Positions 22,650-33,174 of a stretch of DNA of 64,000 nt are shown piece after piece. Position 1 is the stretch's first letter, and each line of letters starts with the position of its first letter. The position numbers were made by a program, and so were the translations under genes. Source of the stretch: Arion vulgaris (taxonomy: Eukaryota; Mollusca; Gastropoda; Stylommatophora; Arionidae); assembly GCA_020796225.1 (NCBI GenBank), contig CM036775.1, positions 62,001 through 126,000 of the forward strand. The letters are read 5' to 3'. Below the pieces are notes generated by a model. The model ran no database searches and was not told where the DNA came from. It saw only the letters and a program-made list of their open reading frames with translations.

Positions 22650-24133
22650 ATCTGTGTCTATAATGCTTGTGTCTTTATTATCTGTGTCTATGTTAACTAT
22701 GTCTTTGTTATCTGTGTCTTTATTATCTGTGTCTATGTTAACTATGTATTTGTTATGTTTTCTCTTAACTATGTCTTTGTTATCTATGTCTATGTTAACT
22801 ATGTATTTGTTATCTGTGTCTATGTTAACTGTGTCTTTGTTATCTGTGTCTATGTTAACTATGTCTTTATTATCTGTGTCTCTATATTAACTATGCTTTG
22901 TTATCTGTGTCTATGTTAACTATGTCTTTGGATCCTGTGTCTATATTAGCATATATCTTTGTTATCTGTGTCTATATTGCTATGTCTTTGTTATCTGTGT
23001 CTATGTTAACTATGTCTTTGTTATCTGTGTCTATGTTAACTATGTCTTTGTTATCTGTGTCTATGTTAACTATGTCTTTGTTATCGTAATGCTATGTTAA
23101 CTGTCTTTGTTATCTGTGTCTATGTTAACTGTGTCTTTGTTATCTGTGTCTATATTAGCTATGTCTTTGTTATCTGTGTCTATATTAACTTTATGTATTT
23201 GTTATCTGTGTCTATGTTAACTGTCTTTGTTATCTGTGTCTATGTTAACTATGTCTTTGTTATTTGTGTCTATGTTAACTGTGTCTTTGTTATCTGTGTC
23301 TATGTTAACTATGTATTTGTTATATGTGTCTATGTTAACTATGTCTTTGTTATCTGTGTCTATGTTAACTATGTCTTTGTTATCTGTGTCTATGTTAACT
23401 ATGTCTTTGTTATCTGTGTCTATGTTAACTGTCTTTGTTATCTGTGTCTATGTTAACTATGTCTTTGTTATCTGTGTCTATATTAACTATGTCTTTTTGT
23501 TATCTGTGTCTATATTTAAATATGTCTTTGTTATCTGTGTCTATGTTAACTGTCTTTGTTATATGTCATATATTAACTATATGTCTCTTTGTTATCTGTG
23601 TCTATGTTAACTGTCTTTGTTATCTGTGTCTATGTTAACTGTCTTTGTTATCTGTGTCTATGTTAACTATGTCTTTGTTATCTGTATCTATGTTAACTAT
23701 GTATTTGTTATCTATGTCTATTTTAACTATGTATTTGTTATCTATGTCTATTTTAACTATGTCTTTTGTTATCTGTGTCTTTGTTAATATATCTTTGTTA
23801 TCTATGTCTTTATTATCTGTGGTCTATATTATATGTCTTTGTTATCTGTGTCTATTTTAACTATGTCTTTGTTATGTGTGTCTATGTTACTTGATGTCTT
23901 TGTTATCTATGTCTATGTTAACTATGTCTTTGTTATCTGTATCTATGTTAACTATGTCTTTGTTATCTGTGTCTTTTTATTCTGTGTCTTTGTTATCTGT
24001 GTCTTTGTTAGCTATGTATTTATTATCTATGTCTATGTGCTTTATGTCTTTGTTAACTGTGTCTATGTTAACTATGTCTTTGTTATATCGTCTATATTAT
24101 ATGTTTTGTTTTCTGTGTCTATGTTAACTATGT
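22650..24133. repeat. 30-bp minisatellite, about 49 units
   Basis: Unit gtctttgttatctgtgtcta plus tgttaactat. Indels of 1-4 bases recur, so long frames (M-L-T-M-S-L-L-S-V-S periodic) are short-lived and artefactual. Its last unit directly touches the 3' end of a SINE-1. Confidence 0.95.
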
Positions 24134-24136
24134 TTA

Positions 24137-24350
24137 AAGCCGAAAGATTGACTTCATTGCACGGATTTTATATGACTCAGCCCCCTCTCACTGAAGTGGC
24201 ACACCACCTGTAGTACTGCACCAAGCTACGAACTCCATGGCTCAAGCAACAATACTAGAAGTCTCTGAAAAAAATGCACCCATAGACAAACGGTGCTTCA
24301 GATTTGGACCTTTGTCTCACAAGGCAAGGGCGTAACCACATTTATCTGAG
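24137..24350 (-). mobile_element. SINE-1
   Basis: Begins aaagccgaaagattgact on the + strand, the complement of the SINE-1 3' end seen at 30,410-30,425. It runs to a tRNA-like head with a degraded B box (ggtccaaatct). Confidence 0.7.
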
Positions 24351-24375
24351 ATCCCTCAACTATTACTATATCTAT

Positions 24376-24621
24376 ATTAGGTGGTTGCAGGCGCCCAAAT
24401 TTGGGGTGTAAAGAATAGAACCACTGTTACCTGCCACGCATGTTGTAAGAGAGCGACAAATGAGATTTGACAAGAATCAGATGCATGTCCTAACGTGTGA
24501 AGTCTATGCGTTTGAGGCCTACACAAACAATGGCTACCCAACGATATACATGCTCTTGGCAAGATCAAAACATATCACAAGAGTGATTAAAATTGGTGGT
24601 AAACAACGAGCATAGAAGAAG
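24376..24621 (+). mobile_element. SINE-2 with target-site duplication
   Basis: Full-length SINE-2: head gggcgcccaaatttgggg (complementary form), core, caaacatatcacaagagt and a short tail agaagaag. It is flanked by actatatctat at 24,365-24,375 and 24,622-24,632. This duplication shows insertion by target-primed reverse transcription. The right flank is about 16 bp before the acceptor of the candidate exon at 24,649. Confidence 0.8.
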
Positions 24622-24648
24622 ACTATATCTATGTTGATTTTCTACGAG

Positions 24649-24750
24649 TATTTTCACACTTGCCAGTTCTTCCACCCAGACATCTATCATCTTCAGAACT
24701 GATGGAAAAAGATCAACTATTAACCCAAATTAAGGATCATCATGATAGAA
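24649..24750 (+). CDS. Candidate exon 3 of the unidentified gene
   Basis: Acceptor gttgattttctacgag, strong donor gtaagtatat. Reads F-S-H-L-P-V-L-P-P-R-H-L-S-S-S-E-L then M-E-K-D-Q-L-L-T-Q-I-K-D-H-H-D-R. The second half is charged and looks helical. Its two leading bases complete the codon left open by 21,187-21,249. Function unknown. Confidence 0.45.
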
Positions 24751-25690
24751 GTAAGTATATAGTTTAACTCTTTCCACGCTTTAGTGACACATAATATGGC
24801 AGAAGTCTGTTGCACAGCTATTAGCAACCTTTACTGCGTCCATGAAGTTTAGCACCCCTTATAAAGTCTTTCTAGTTTACTTCTGCTGTTTTACTTCTAC
24901 TACTTTTTAACCTTGTTATTCACAATGGGTTGTCAGTTTCTTCAATTTAGTATATCTTCCTTCTTCTGCGTTCAACTTTTTATGTCACATTACTCCGGTA
25001 TGTGTCATAAACAGGGCGGTGCGCTTGAGGTCTTCACGGTTCCCCATAGTTTGTCTTGTAGTGTTGTTTCAATTTAGTATATAATAATATATGTTTATTT
25101 ATTGACAAGTAGTTGGGATCGTTGTTTTAAATTATTTTTAACTCATGAATTAACTGCTTAAAAATTGAGAAAATACCTCAGCGTGGAAAGAAGTTAAGGC
25201 AATAGAGCGTAACTGATTGACTCACATAAGCTGCTAGGGCAGCCTTTTATTGTTTTAGGGCAATCTTCAAAATTCATTTCACACTACAAAATGGTATATT
25301 ACTCATAAAAATCTGTTAATAATTAAGAAAACTGCAGCTGAATTTGTACATAACACCTGCAATGGGAAAATAGCAGTTAAATTTAATTCAGCCACAACCA
25401 TTTTCCAATTCAGTAGCTAATCAGTTAAAGGTGGCTAGTGGCTTGAACCATGTAACAGAAAACTACATGGATCTCTGTATGAGCTACAAAAGACAGTGAA
25501 GTTTATACAAGAGACAACAATGAATATATAGACAATATTTCAAGCGAACAAATGAAAGGTGGTGGTCAGTCATGTCTGGACCAAGCAGAGGAGGAGTCAT
25601 GCAACAGATATGTGTCATCTAGGACATAGATCATGAAGGCAGATACCTATATACAGACACAGACAATTTTTTGGTAGTTACCGTTCTAAA
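24751..25690. other. AT-rich, no gene recognised
   Basis: Possibly intron of the unidentified gene, whose next exon I could not find. Contains aaagttaaggcaatagagcg-like unique sequence and no repeat matched elsewhere. Confidence 0.4.
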
Positions 25691-27130
25691 CAAACCAAGT
25701 CACGATACGCTGCCTACAATAGTCAATGCAAGAAGTTGAAGCATTAATAAATGACTACATCGAAGATGCTGTCTACATTGATGCTTCTGTGATTCGGCAC
25801 AATCAGTCATAGGCCAGCTACGAGGCTGGGGAACTAAAAGGAAAAAGTCATCAAAGAGACAACTGGCGCATGTGCGACAACTCATCATTAGCCTCTTTGT
25901 CTCTGGAATAATAGGTGTTGCGTCACGTAGTATGTTTCTGTGCTGAATCACAGTGTCTCCTTAATAGCTGTAATGGCCTATTCTGGAGTGGCAATCCTTG
26001 CCACAATTGCTGCAGGTAAAACTGGAGACTAGAGCCGATGCATGGGATATTCTCTCTGCTCTCTGTGCTCTCTTTTGCCTCCACATGTGATGTTTTCTTC
26101 TTTTCTTTTGAGCCGCCTCACTGCCGCTACTTCGCCAACACCTGTCTTTGGCCAGTCGCTCCCAGTGTTCTTTTCTATGCATGAAAGTGTCAATGAAGCG
26201 TAATAATGGGCGCCCATGCTGTCTAGCACCAGATGCGAGTTGACCATATAGAATGTTCTTTGGGATTCTATCATCGCTCCTCTGACACCACGTGTCCCAG
26301 CACTCTGAGATATGCGCTGACTCAGTAAAGTGTGCATGCTTGGAATACCAGCACTGTTCAAGTTTTATGTTAGGCCTTGATCTTGCCATCGGATATTGTA
26401 TATTAGCCTGAGACAGCGCATGTGGAAGGTGTTGAGGCGATGTTCTTGTCTAGCATATGTGGTCCATGTCTCCACTGCAACAGCCCAGAGTGCTGGGAAC
26501 ACAGACAACTACCAGCAGCATAACTACGAAGGTCATGGCGGTTACAAATCCCTCAAGTGGTTACAGATGAAAACATTCACTTATGCATGCTCAGCGACTA
26601 TATGAGCATGATACAAAAGATCAAGACCGTTTATGTACAAAGGAAGGGAATGCAATTAATACAAAACGTGACAATCAAGGAATTCAGCTTCATTTTTGTG
26701 TGAGATCATTCCGGGTGAAGGGCAATGAGAGAATGGATGCGCTGAGCAATGCTGCAATTAGAATGTCTTCTATGAACAAAGCAACATCATCAGTGCTCCA
26801 AGAGAAAACATACGCTCTGAAGATTTCAACAAAGTAGATAAAGGGTATCCTGTATCTCGGTTGAGCAAGCTAAGTATACTGATAGGTGGCAAGAAGAGAA
26901 AACCCAGTAGATAGCATTAATCAACACAGAACAGGAGTAAACAGAAAACCACTTGACACTGGGCAACAAACCCGGTCAGCAGTGTGACAAACAAAAGAAT
27001 GAACGAGGAGTTTTAGTCTAAACACATTGAAATACATGCTTGGGAGGAGATCGGAGCAATTATAGACATGTCCGATGTGCGATAAAGATGATCCTCAAAT
27101 GAACAATGAATGATAAAATAATGAAACAAT
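25690..27130 (+). mobile_element. LINE-I fragment, RNase H, split by an insertion
   Basis: Before 25,960: V-Y-I-D-A-S-V-I-R, a degraded first RNase H motif. After 26,400: F-R-V-K-G-N-E-R-M-D-A-L-S-N-A-A, matching the G-H-A-G-V-K-G-N-E-R-A-D type motif. Near 27,030 comes the C-terminal tgggaggagatcggagcaat region with degraded cysteines. A minus-strand LINE end occupies 25,985-26,395. Confidence 0.65.
25985..26395 (-). mobile_element. LINE 3' end with C2H2-like finger
   Basis: A 142-codon minus-strand frame contains Q-H-G-R-P-L-L-R-F-I-D, W-E-R-L-A-K-D-R and ends F-T-C-S-N-C-G-K-D-C-H-S-R-I-G-H. A similar C-terminal pattern (C-P-H-C, then A-R-I-G-L-T-G-H) is at 34,445-34,756 (-). It is inserted in the LINE-I copy. 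Confidence 0.7.
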
Positions 27131-27364
27131 GTGATGTATCACAACAAAAACAGTAGTTCAAACTGGGTCATGATCATTATCACTAATTTTGTCAGACAAG
27201 GTCGCAAGTCAAGAGTCGTCAACTTGTAAGTTTGTTCTTCTTGAGCATGCAACAGTTGTACAGGATGTCACTGCGGACATCTCTTGTTGCTGGCGATGAG
27301 TATCCTTTTTGTATTAACTTAGACATTCTTTTTTATTGGTCTCTTCTTCTTTTCTTTAGCGCTT

Positions 27365-27595
27365 CTTTCGACTCAATTTTAATCACTTTGTGATATGTTT
27401 GATCTTTGCAAGAACGTGTATACGTTGCAATTGGTTTGGTAGGTCCCTAACGCATAGACTTGCACATGTTTAGGACACATGCATCCGATTTCAGCCAAAC
27501 CTCCTAGTCGCCTCTTACGACATGCGTGGCAGGTAACAGTGGTTCTATTCTTTACACCCCAAATTTGGACCCCTGTAACCACTGGTGTTTTTTAG
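27365..27595 (-). mobile_element. SINE-2
   Basis: Minus-strand copy with head gtggttacaggggtccaaat, intact core gtcgtaagaggcgactagga, caaacatatcacaaagtgat and an end rich in gaa (complement of tcttctttcgact). Confidence 0.75.
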
Positions 27596-27599
27596 TCAT

Positions 27600-28570
27600 T
27601 GATACAGCCAACTCTAACATTGGGCCGCATAACTGACCGGGTAAACCCTGACCTAGTTTCAGCTGGAGGGCTGGAATTTATATATGTTTGATAGAACACT
27701 GCAAGCTTTTTTGCAGTTTTACTCAATTCAATGAGTCTATGGTTATTTATTGATGAAAAATATTAGTAATACAGATATTCCTTATTGTTAAACTTAACTT
27801 GTTACATAATATAACTTTGATTTAGCATTTTGTGTTGATTTTAAAATAAATTGTTCATATAAAGCAGTACTGGAATGCAAGGTCACGTGACCGGTTGTGA
27901 TCTGATTTCCCATAATTTTTACCTGAGTCCTCCGGCCGTATGAGTTTATAGTTGGCTGTGGTTATTGATATCTCTATTAGTTCGACCTTAACCTTGGTGA
28001 TCAGATGGCCTAGTTCATCAAGTTCTGTGATGACCTGTGACCTTGATGGACGATCAACTCCGAGAGGGGAACAATGAAGGTAGGACATTCGCTTTTTTTT
28101 TTAAATTCTGAAGAATATTTTAAAGGTCTAAATAAAATATAGAACTGCAAGTTATATAGTACGAGCAGTTTACCCATTCTTCACACTGGGAATTTAGTTT
28201 AAATCTATTTGTAAAGTCCCTTAAAGAAATATGCCACGTGCTTCAAGATCGCTTCTTCCTCCATTAAAAACAATATGTTTTCTCTCCATGCTTGGTTTCA
28301 AAACTTTGTCGGTTGACCACATAAGATTAAAATGTCCCTCATTCCGATTGCCAGTATAACCTGATACAACAGAATTCCCGTCCCTGAAAGTTGACAAAAC
28401 AATTTATAATGTCCTCATTTGATTGCCAGTAAAACCTGATACAATTGAATTTCCAGTAAAGTTGAAAATAACAATTGGCAATTGAAAAACATTTTTCAGT
28501 GGTAGTGGTTTTTTTCATTGTCCGACTTTCAATTTGACTCAGCCTCAACAGGGTACCAGAAATTGATTGA
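27600..28570. other. AT-rich, no gene recognised
   Basis: May include intron sequence upstream of the first TBCCD1 exon found. A short internal duplication (gattgccagt-aaacctgatacaa) lies at 28,347-28,445. No exon matched TBCCD1 N-terminal sequence. Confidence 0.4.
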
Positions 28571-28594
28571 TTGATAGGACATCAGCATTGCACT

Positions 28595-28715
28595 TAGGTG
28601 CTCTGTGTGGCGCGGGCCCTAAGGAAGCAAAGATTAGTGCCACTGCGACCTGCAAGGCATGTTGTGACTGGTGTGGGACCTAGGAAGCTACCTAGTAAAT
28701 GAAAAGCATGCTGAC
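28595..28715 (+). mobile_element. SINE-3 5' part, directly upstream of a TBCCD1 exon
   Basis: Head gcgggccctaaggaagcaaa, core gcaaggcatgttgtgactgg, then aagctacctagtaaatgaaa. It stops at about gctgacttgtg, where the pyrimidine tract of the next exon begins. Much shorter than other copies. Confidence 0.7.
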
Positions 28716-28742
28716 TTGTGTCCTGTATTTCCTTCTCTTCAG

Positions 28743-28818
28743 TCACTTGATGATCACAGTCATCTGACTTTTGTCCAGAGCAACATTGCTGAGCTGACAG
28801 ATCTCATTTCTGATGAAG
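28743..28818 (+). CDS. TBCCD1: TBCCD1 exon
   Basis: Acceptor ttccttctcttcag, donor gtaaca. Reads S-L-D-D-H-S-H-L-T-F-V-Q-S-N-I-A-E-L, then T-D-L-I-S-D-E. It corresponds to the conserved block before the C-CAP region (Y-S-H-Q-A-F-V-Y-D-H-L-S-D-L-L in the vertebrate protein, from memory). It ends with one extra base, which the next exon completes. A pyrimidine-rich array begins about 15 bp inside the following intron. Confidence 0.85.
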
Positions 28819-28829
28819 GTAACACTTTT

Positions 28830-29765
28830 TTGCCTCTCTTTTACCTGTCTACCTGTCTCTCTTTGTACCTGTCTACCTGTCTCTCTTTGTACCTGTCTAC
28901 CTGTCTCTCTTTGTACCTGTCACTCTTTGTACATGTCTACCTGTCTCTCTTTTTACATGTCTACCTGTCTCTCTTTGTACCTGTCTACCTGTCTCTCTTT
29001 GTACATGTCTACCTGTCTCTCTTATACATGTCTACCTGTCTCTCTTTTACATGTCTACCTGTCTCTCTTTTACCTGTCTACCTGTCTCTTTTGTACATGT
29101 CTGCTTTTCTCTTTGTACATGTCTACTGTCTCTCTTTTACCTGTCTACCTGTCTCTCTTTGTACCTGTCTACCTGTCTCTCTTTGTACCTGTCTACCTGT
29201 CTCTCTTTGTACATGTCTACCTGTCTCTCTTTGTACCTGTCTTGTACCTGTCCATCTGTCTCTCTTTGTACAGTTCTCTTGTACCTGTCTACCGCTCTCT
29301 TTGTACCTGTCTACCTGTCCTCTTGTACCTGCCTCTCTTGTACCAGTCTACCTTGCCCTCTTTTACCTGTCTATCTGTCTCTCTCTATCTGTCTCTTCTT
29401 ACTCTCTGTCTCTCTCTATCTGTCTTATCTCCTTGTACCTGTCTCTTTCATTTTGTATGTCTACCTGTCTTCTTGTACCTGTCTCTTCTTATCTGTCTTT
29501 TTGAACTGCTTCTTCTTGTACTGTTCTCTCTTTACCTGTCTGCCCGTCTCTTTTACCTCCCTTCTCTCTCTCTCTTTGCCTTTCTATCTGTCTTTCTTTT
29601 GTACCTGACTACCTGTCTCTCTCCTCCGTTGTCCCTTTGTCATCTGTCTTCTCTTTGAAGATACCTGTCTCTCCCCTCTCTTTGTACCCATCTATCTTTC
29701 TTTTACCTGTCTACCTGTCTCTCTTTTTTACTTGTCTCTCTCTACCTACCTACCGTCTCTCTTTT
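28830..29765. repeat. 24-bp pyrimidine-rich minisatellite
   Basis: Unit tacctgtctacctgtctctc plus tttg. It is regular to about 29,240 and degenerate after. It lies wholly within the first TBCCD1 intron seen. On the sense RNA it is a dense series of CUCUCU-like words. Long leucine/serine/cysteine frames there are periodic artefacts. Confidence 0.9.
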
Positions 29766-29789
29766 CTTTTCACATTGACTGTGCTTGCA

Positions 29790-30183
29790 CTACTACTCAT
29801 TCCAGAGTAGCTCTCCTTTGATCTCTACTTGCTTAGTCAGACTACAGTGCTGCAGTCTGTTTCCAGGGCCAGCACATGGAGGTGAGGTATGGTCTTAGCC
29901 AATGCCAGTTACGGATCCTAGTGCATTGTTGCCCCGCTATTGCTCTGTGGCCCCCCTCTGGCTTAGTTCAGCAACAAACTCACACCATTCTTCTCTACTC
30001 TTGGCTGTCCTCTGTATTGTGTTCCATCTATGATTCATTTCTTTCAGTTCTTGGTCTACTGTTCTCATTCATTTTTACCTCTCTCTCTAGCCTATGACGC
30101 CCCTATATGCCCCAGGTCGTCCTCTGTATTTGTTCCACTCTCTGTAGCCTGGGACTCCCCTGGAGCTTAGGGCAGCAATAAAT
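29790..30183 (-). repeat. LINE-like repeat, interrupted
   Basis: The words ttggctgtcctctgtattgt and gtgttccat-ctatgattcat recur after the SINE at 30,448-30,500 in the same order. This is an older repeat that the SINE-1 entered. The piece gtctgtttccagggccagca is also seen near 61,540. Confidence 0.5.
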
Positions 30184-30195
30184 ACATTCCATTCT

Positions 30196-30435
30196 CTGTG
30201 GCTGAGTTGTTAAGCCCTTGCCTTGCGAGTCGAAGGTCGTGGTTCAAACCGACCGCGACCTTCTGTTCACGAGTGCAGTTTTTTTCCAGAGACCCTAGGA
30301 TTGTTGCTGGAGCTACGGAGTTCGTGCTTGTGCAATACTCTCGGCAGGTGGCGTGCCATTTCTGCGGAGAGGACCGAGCAATATGGGTAAAACCCGTGCA
30401 ATGAAGTCAATCCTTCGGCTTTAAAACCCTTTAAA
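30196..30435 (+). mobile_element. SINE-1, full length, with 12-bp target-site duplication
   Basis: tRNA-like head (tggctgagttgttaag; B box ggttcaaaccg), body gaccctaggattgttgctgg, 3' end atgaagtcaatccttcggct and a short A-rich tail. It is flanked on both sides by acattccattct (30,184-30,195 and 30,436-30,447). Best-defined SINE-1 copy in the window. Confidence 0.85.
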
Positions 30436-30644
30436 ACATTCCATTCTTTTCTTTACTTGGCCGCCTCTGTATCGTGTTCCATATGTGATTCATGTGTTGT
30501 GTTAAAAAACGACAGGAAAAAATAACAGTTGTTACTGCCTGTGTGGTGGTGTAGAGCAGGGTTAACATGAGCCTGTGAAATTTAATGGCCACATAGCTAG
30601 TGCAGTCACCGTGAAACTGTTCAGGTTACGGTTTTTTCTTAGGG

Positions 30645-31000
30645 AAGGCTAACCCTAAACAAATGCTTGCTGAAATCAGATGCATGTGTCCGCTTAGGAA
30701 TGCTCACCCGAAACAAATGCTTGCTGAAATCGGATGCATGTGTCCGCTTAGAATGCTAACTCAAACAAATGCTTGCTGAAATCGGATGCATGTGTCCGCT
30801 AGTGAATGCTAACCCGAAACAAATGCTTGCTGAAATCGGATGCATGTGTCCGCTAGGGAATGCTAACCCGAAACAAATGCTTGCTGAAATCGGATGCATG
30901 TGTCCGCTATTGAATGCTAACAGAAACAAATGCTGTGAAATCGGATGCATGTGTCCGCTTAGGAATGCTAACCACAAATGCTTGCTGAAAACGGATGCAC
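30645..31000. repeat. About 54-bp tandem array grown from a SINE segment
   Basis: About seven units of gctaacccgaaacaaatgct, tgctgaaatcggatgcatgt and gtccgctagggaat. The middle of the unit is the SINE-2/SINE-4 segment, and a related single-unit copy exists on the minus strand at 41,935-42,000. Confidence 0.9.
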
Positions 31001-31335
31001 CAGGCCGTAAGGCGCATAACATGGTGCAACGTCCCCTCACTATAAGGAATGGGATAACGGAGTCTACAGTCGCCAATCTGCCTCAGAGATGTAGCCACGC
31101 AGTAAGAATGTCAGACCTACCATCACGAGGGTGGCCAAAACGTGGAAGCAGAAATCATAGGAATTATATCCTTCAGAACTGCCCCAATGTGCAGACTTGA
31201 GAATAAATAGGTGACCTACTTACACCAGCGTCCAGTACAAACTGTATGGCGTGACTGATAATCAGAGGCAGACGGTTGCCTTTATTAGAGAATCCGAAAT
31301 CCCAATCTAGTGAGAATGCAGAAGAAGAAGGATTT
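31000..31335 (+). mobile_element. SINE-4 with GAA tail
   Basis: Follows the array with caggccgtaaggcgcataac, gtaagaatgtcagacctacc, ggtggccaaaacgtgga and ends atgcagaagaagaagg. The reverse complement of 41,620-42,010 has the same order. A short 5' piece of SINE-6 lies upstream at 30,585-30,650. Confidence 0.7.
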
Positions 31336-31452
31336 TTTCTTTATGCCTTTGACAGAAAAAACTTCTTGGCCAGATAAATTCATTTATTTAATTTCTTGTT
31401 CTCATGTCTTTCTCAACCATTTTTATATGTAAAGTTTAAAATCTTTCCGTAG

Positions 31453-31561
31453 AGAAATCTGTGACAAGTGCTGGAGGCGCAGCGCCTGCAGTGAAGTGTC
31501 TATCCATGGAAGCCGTTGAAGCTCTAGGTTTTGTTATTGTTGGACGAGCAGATAATTCACC
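31453..31561 (+). CDS. TBCCD1: TBCCD1 exon
   Basis: Acceptor aaaatctttccgtag, donor gtaagt. Its first two bases complete the codon left by the exon ending at 28,818. It reads K-S-V-T-S-A-G-G-A-A-P-A-V-K and then C-L-S-M-E-A-V-E-A-L-G-F-V-I-V-G-R-A-D-N-S. The second part matches the conserved S-R-E-A-V-V-A-L-S-F-L-I-E-G block of TBCCD1. It ends with two bases over. Confidence 0.85.
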
Positions 31562-31734
31562 GTAAGTTAGTGTTCACTCTATCCGTACTATTAACCACTA
31601 TTTTTATTATATTGCTCTCATACCATCTTGTTCCAATGGTAATCGGTTCGGTCCCCCGTGAAGTCATCTGAATATTTTTCCAGAGATCCCTGATCTTCTT
31701 CTTTCTCCAATCCTGTTTGCCTCACAGCGTCAGG

Positions 31735-32325
31735 TCAAGAAGAGATTTCTAAAACTGTTTGCCTCACAGTGTCAGGTCAAGAAGAGATTTAAAACGGCCC
31801 TTGTATGCTGAGATAGTCGCCTCTGAGGTCCATCTTTTGTGTGGCAGGCCTTTGCTTTGTACCCATTGTATCGGAGCAGCATTGCTCTTCGAGGTGCACT
31901 GTCTATTGGTAATCTGCTTATGTATTAATCATTTAATTTGTTGTTTCTTGATGAAGTCTAGTACTGATGTTGTACCCACTTTTTTCCTGATGTCTTCATT
32001 TCTCAATTGGTCTCTTCTTGTTACGCCAGCAATCTGCAGACACTTCATCTCTGTCGTGACTAGTTTTCTTCTATAATTTGTTGTCAGCGTCCAGGTTTGG
32101 CACTGTAACATAATGTGGGGAGAAAGATTGTGTTGAACATTGCTATTTTTGTGTTCGTGGTGACGTGTTTGCATCTTAAAATTGGCGCCATTTGTCCTAT
32201 CATTTGATTTGCTTTGTTGCATCTGTGTTGAATTTCATTAGTTATTCTTTCATTTGCTGAAAAATGCTCTCCAGGTATGTGAAATCTTTACTTGTTTTAG
32301 TGGTCCCTGATCTCAGTCTAAAACG
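31735..32325 (-). mobile_element. RTE-like LINE fragment
   Basis: On the minus strand M-L-Q-C-Q-T-W-T-L-T, then C-L-Q-I-A-G-V-T-R-R-D-Q-L-R-N-E-D-I-R. The same blocks recur in + orientation at 54,890-55,020. A 34-bp stretch (gtttgcctcacagcgtcagg onwards) is duplicated at 31,717 and 31,760. Confidence 0.65.
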
Positions 32326-32326
32326 G

Positions 32327-32570
32327 TATAAAGCCGAAGGATTGACTTCATTGCACCAGGTTTTACCCCATATGGCCTGGTCCCTCTCCGCAGAAATGGC
32401 ACGCCATCTGCCGAGAGTATTGCATAAAGGATCCAACTTGTAGCTCCTGCAACAATCCTAGGGGTCTCTAGAAAAATTTACTCGTGAACAGAACAGCATG
32501 GTCTGGATTTGAATCCACGAACTTTGGAACGCAAGACATAGTATAAACAACTTAGCCACAGATACCCCCC
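32327..32570 (-). mobile_element. SINE-1
   Basis: Complement of the SINE-1 end (aaagccgaaggattgactt), body and B box (ggattcaaatcc on the minus strand). It abuts the LINE fragment on its left. Confidence 0.75.
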
Positions 32571-32579
32571 TGATTTCAG

Positions 32580-32890
32580 TGTAGGTGAGATCAAGCTCCT
32601 AGTCTTATCGGAGACGGACGATAAACGTAGGTCCCGTGTTCAAGTTGAGCATGTAAAAGAATCCTTGTCAGTTCAAAATCGAGAAGAGCAGGCTGGAAAG
32701 CTGCTGCCCGGCAAAATTCGTTAGAAAGATTTAAAAATTAAATTCCTAAAAATATTCTCATCATCTTCTAAATTACATCGGGACTATCGCGGTGCTACGA
32801 GTTCGTGCTCTGCAGCTGGGATCTTTCTGTGTAAGAAAGATATCGGAGCACTCATGGTTACTCACTGAAGTGCAATGATGATGGTCCTAT
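32580..32890. other. Unassigned repeat-like sequence
   Basis: Contains gtgctacgagttcgtgctct, which resembles the SINE-1 body, and gagttcgtgctctgcagctg. Not otherwise matched. No gene seen. Confidence 0.35.
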
Positions 32891-32894
32891 CTTC

Positions 32895-33165
32895 TTCTTC
32901 GAACACTTCATATCGACCACTTGTTAAACCACTCTTTGTGATTTGTATGTGATCTGAACCTAAGGGTGATTTATGTTGTGCCAGTTATGCGCCTACAAGT
33001 AGGTCAGCACTTCCAATTTCTGTGAAGCTTTTTATTTACTAGGAGCTTCCTAGGTCCCTACCTCAGTTGCCTCTTACAACTGAGAGCCTTGTAGGTTGCA
33101 GTGTTACTGTTCTTTGCTCCCCTTGTGAGCCCTGGCAACACATGTGCGGATGGCCATGTCAATCA
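32895..33165 (-). mobile_element. SINE-3, near complete
   Basis: Minus strand: head with ccagggctcacaaggggagc, core, then tagtaaataaaaagcttcac, gtaggcgcataactggcaca and an end at gttcgaagaagaaga (32,895-32,910). Confidence 0.8.
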
Positions 33166-33174
33166 ATCTTATAC

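Noticed and set aside
22638..24213. Many hydrophobic frames that look like membrane proteins
   Set aside because: Products of the 30-bp array; the hydrophobicity is due to T-rich units.
28671..29658. Long leucine/serine/cysteine frames of 277 and 281 codons
   Set aside because: They read through a 24-bp pyrimidine array in several frames at once. Only the piece at 28,743-28,818 is a real exon.
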